NCBI RefSeq assembly: GCF_021401135.1
Contig: NZ_JACBFO010000005.1
Span: forward strand, 124,001-188,000
Direction of reading: 5' to 3'
DNA: 64,000 nucleotides
Source of the DNA: Azonexus sp. R2A61
Lineage (GTDB): Bacteria > Pseudomonadota > Gammaproteobacteria > Burkholderiales > Rhodocyclaceae
Part shown: positions 63,674 to 64,000 of the stretch, one piece after another
Layout of the letters: each line of letters opens with the position of its first letter
Position numbering within the stretch: the stretch's first letter is position 1
Notes under the pieces: model-generated
What the model saw: the letters and a program-made list of their open reading frames with translations, nothing else
Database searches by the model: none
Told to the model about the DNA's origin: nothing
Made by a program: the position numbers and the translations under genes

Positions 63674-64000
63674 GGGTTCTCTCCTTGTTGCTCGTTCTCG
63701 CGTTGCCGCCAGGGTAGCCGTGCCGACAGGCGCAGGCCGCCGCCGTCCGGTGTCGTCGCCGTCAGCTGGCCGCCGGCCATTTCAAGCCGTTCGGCCATGC
63801 CGAGCAAACCGCCGTGGCGGGTTGGCGTGGCATCCGGCAGGCCTTCTCCGTCATCGACGATTTCTGCCCTGATTTCACCGTCGACCGCAGCAATGCGGAC
63901 CGAGCAGCGTGTTGCCCGGCTGTGCCGGACGACGTTGGTCAGGGCTTCCTGGACGACGCGGTAAAGGGTCAGCGCGGCGTTGTCGTCAACTTCGGGGAAG
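63670..64000 (-). CDS. Sensor histidine kinase, C-terminal part only
   Basis: The gene runs off the right edge. The visible 109 residues on the minus strand are an HATPase domain of the NarX/UhpB type: LYRVVQEALTNVVRHSRAT (N-box), IVDDGEGLPDAT (G1-box) and GLLGMAERLEMAGG (G2-box), with a short hydrophilic tail. The stop at 63670-63672 overlaps the regulator start by four bases. The sensory and dimerisation domains are outside the window, so the signal cannot be inferred. Confidence 0.85.
   Translation of the reverse strand, partial: FPEVDDNAALTLYRVVQEALTNVVRHSRATRCSVRIAAVDGEIRAEIVDDGEGLPDATPTRHGGLLGMAERLEMAGGQLTATTPDGGGLRLSARLPWRQRENEQQGENP

Overview
The window reads as a chromosomal segment of a GC-rich betaproteobacterium, most likely of the Rhodocyclales (Dechloromonas/Azospira/Azonexus-like). 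This rests on the gene mix: a bacterial-type nuo operon, a cobalamin-dependent ribonucleotide reductase, a class I PHA synthase, a bidirectional NAD-linked Hox hydrogenase, PQQ-dehydrogenase accessory genes and several small c-type cytochromes. The genus is inference; there is no rRNA gene to confirm it. I see no rRNA, tRNA, CRISPR array, insertion sequence or phage gene.

Layout. 1-6738: the 3' end of the respiratory complex I operon (nuoH partial, then nuoI-nuoN), closed by an intrinsic terminator. 6806-8140: a Nudix hydrolase and a LuxR-type regulator with conserved acyl-homoserine-lactone-binding residues but no luxI partner. 8321-19643: a tightly packed five-gene cassette: a TolC-like outer-membrane lipoprotein, a short HlyD-like adaptor, an 1817-residue Ig-repeat surface protein with DUF4347 and an LEPR-like N-terminal motif, an inner-membrane HlyD-like adaptor with a GAF-like N-terminus, and an M50 (site-2-protease-like) membrane protein with a PqqD/RRE-like N-terminus and a periplasmic adaptor-like C-terminus. 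There is no ABC ATPase or RND pump. This is the best candidate for a poorly described system: export and processing of a large adhesin, possibly under quorum control.

19741-27432 (minus strand): nrdJ, ackA, a MaoC-Pta fusion, a small CX5R phosphatase, a kinase-like protein and fabI. 27824-32889: hoxFUYHW, an NAD-reducing [NiFe] hydrogenase with its own endopeptidase. 32936-37459: DUF1992, a hybrid sensor kinase and the C4-dicarboxylate carrier dctA. 37552-42505: an HlyD / double-NBD ABC / permease exporter (YhiI-RbbA-YhhJ-like); an in-frame palindromic repeat array forms the linker of the ABC protein. 42528-46231: UspA, a beta-CASP metallo-beta-lactamase protein and phaC. 46370-48700: hemerythrin, DUF2249, a polytopic membrane protein and a SirB2-like protein. 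48819-52139: an EAL/HDOD signalling protein convergent with an AcoR-like sigma-54 activator.

52379-63999: alcohol and aldehyde oxidation. A good sigma-54 promoter drives pedF, an MxaJ-like binding protein, a YVTN beta-propeller and a cytochrome b561. A second sigma-54-like promoter precedes the ExaC-type aldehyde dehydrogenase gene, which is followed by DUF779 and a cytochrome c. The PQQ alcohol dehydrogenase itself is not in the window. Between these lie pirin, azoR with a divergent lysR, ynfA and a CorC/HlyC-type membrane protein. The window ends with a second cytochrome c, a NarL-type response regulator and the 3' part of its sensor kinase.

A short palindrome, TGCGGTCGACCGCA, recurs beside intrinsic terminators (19667, 46240, 55173), and degenerate copies have expanded inside the ABC transporter gene (40095-40234).
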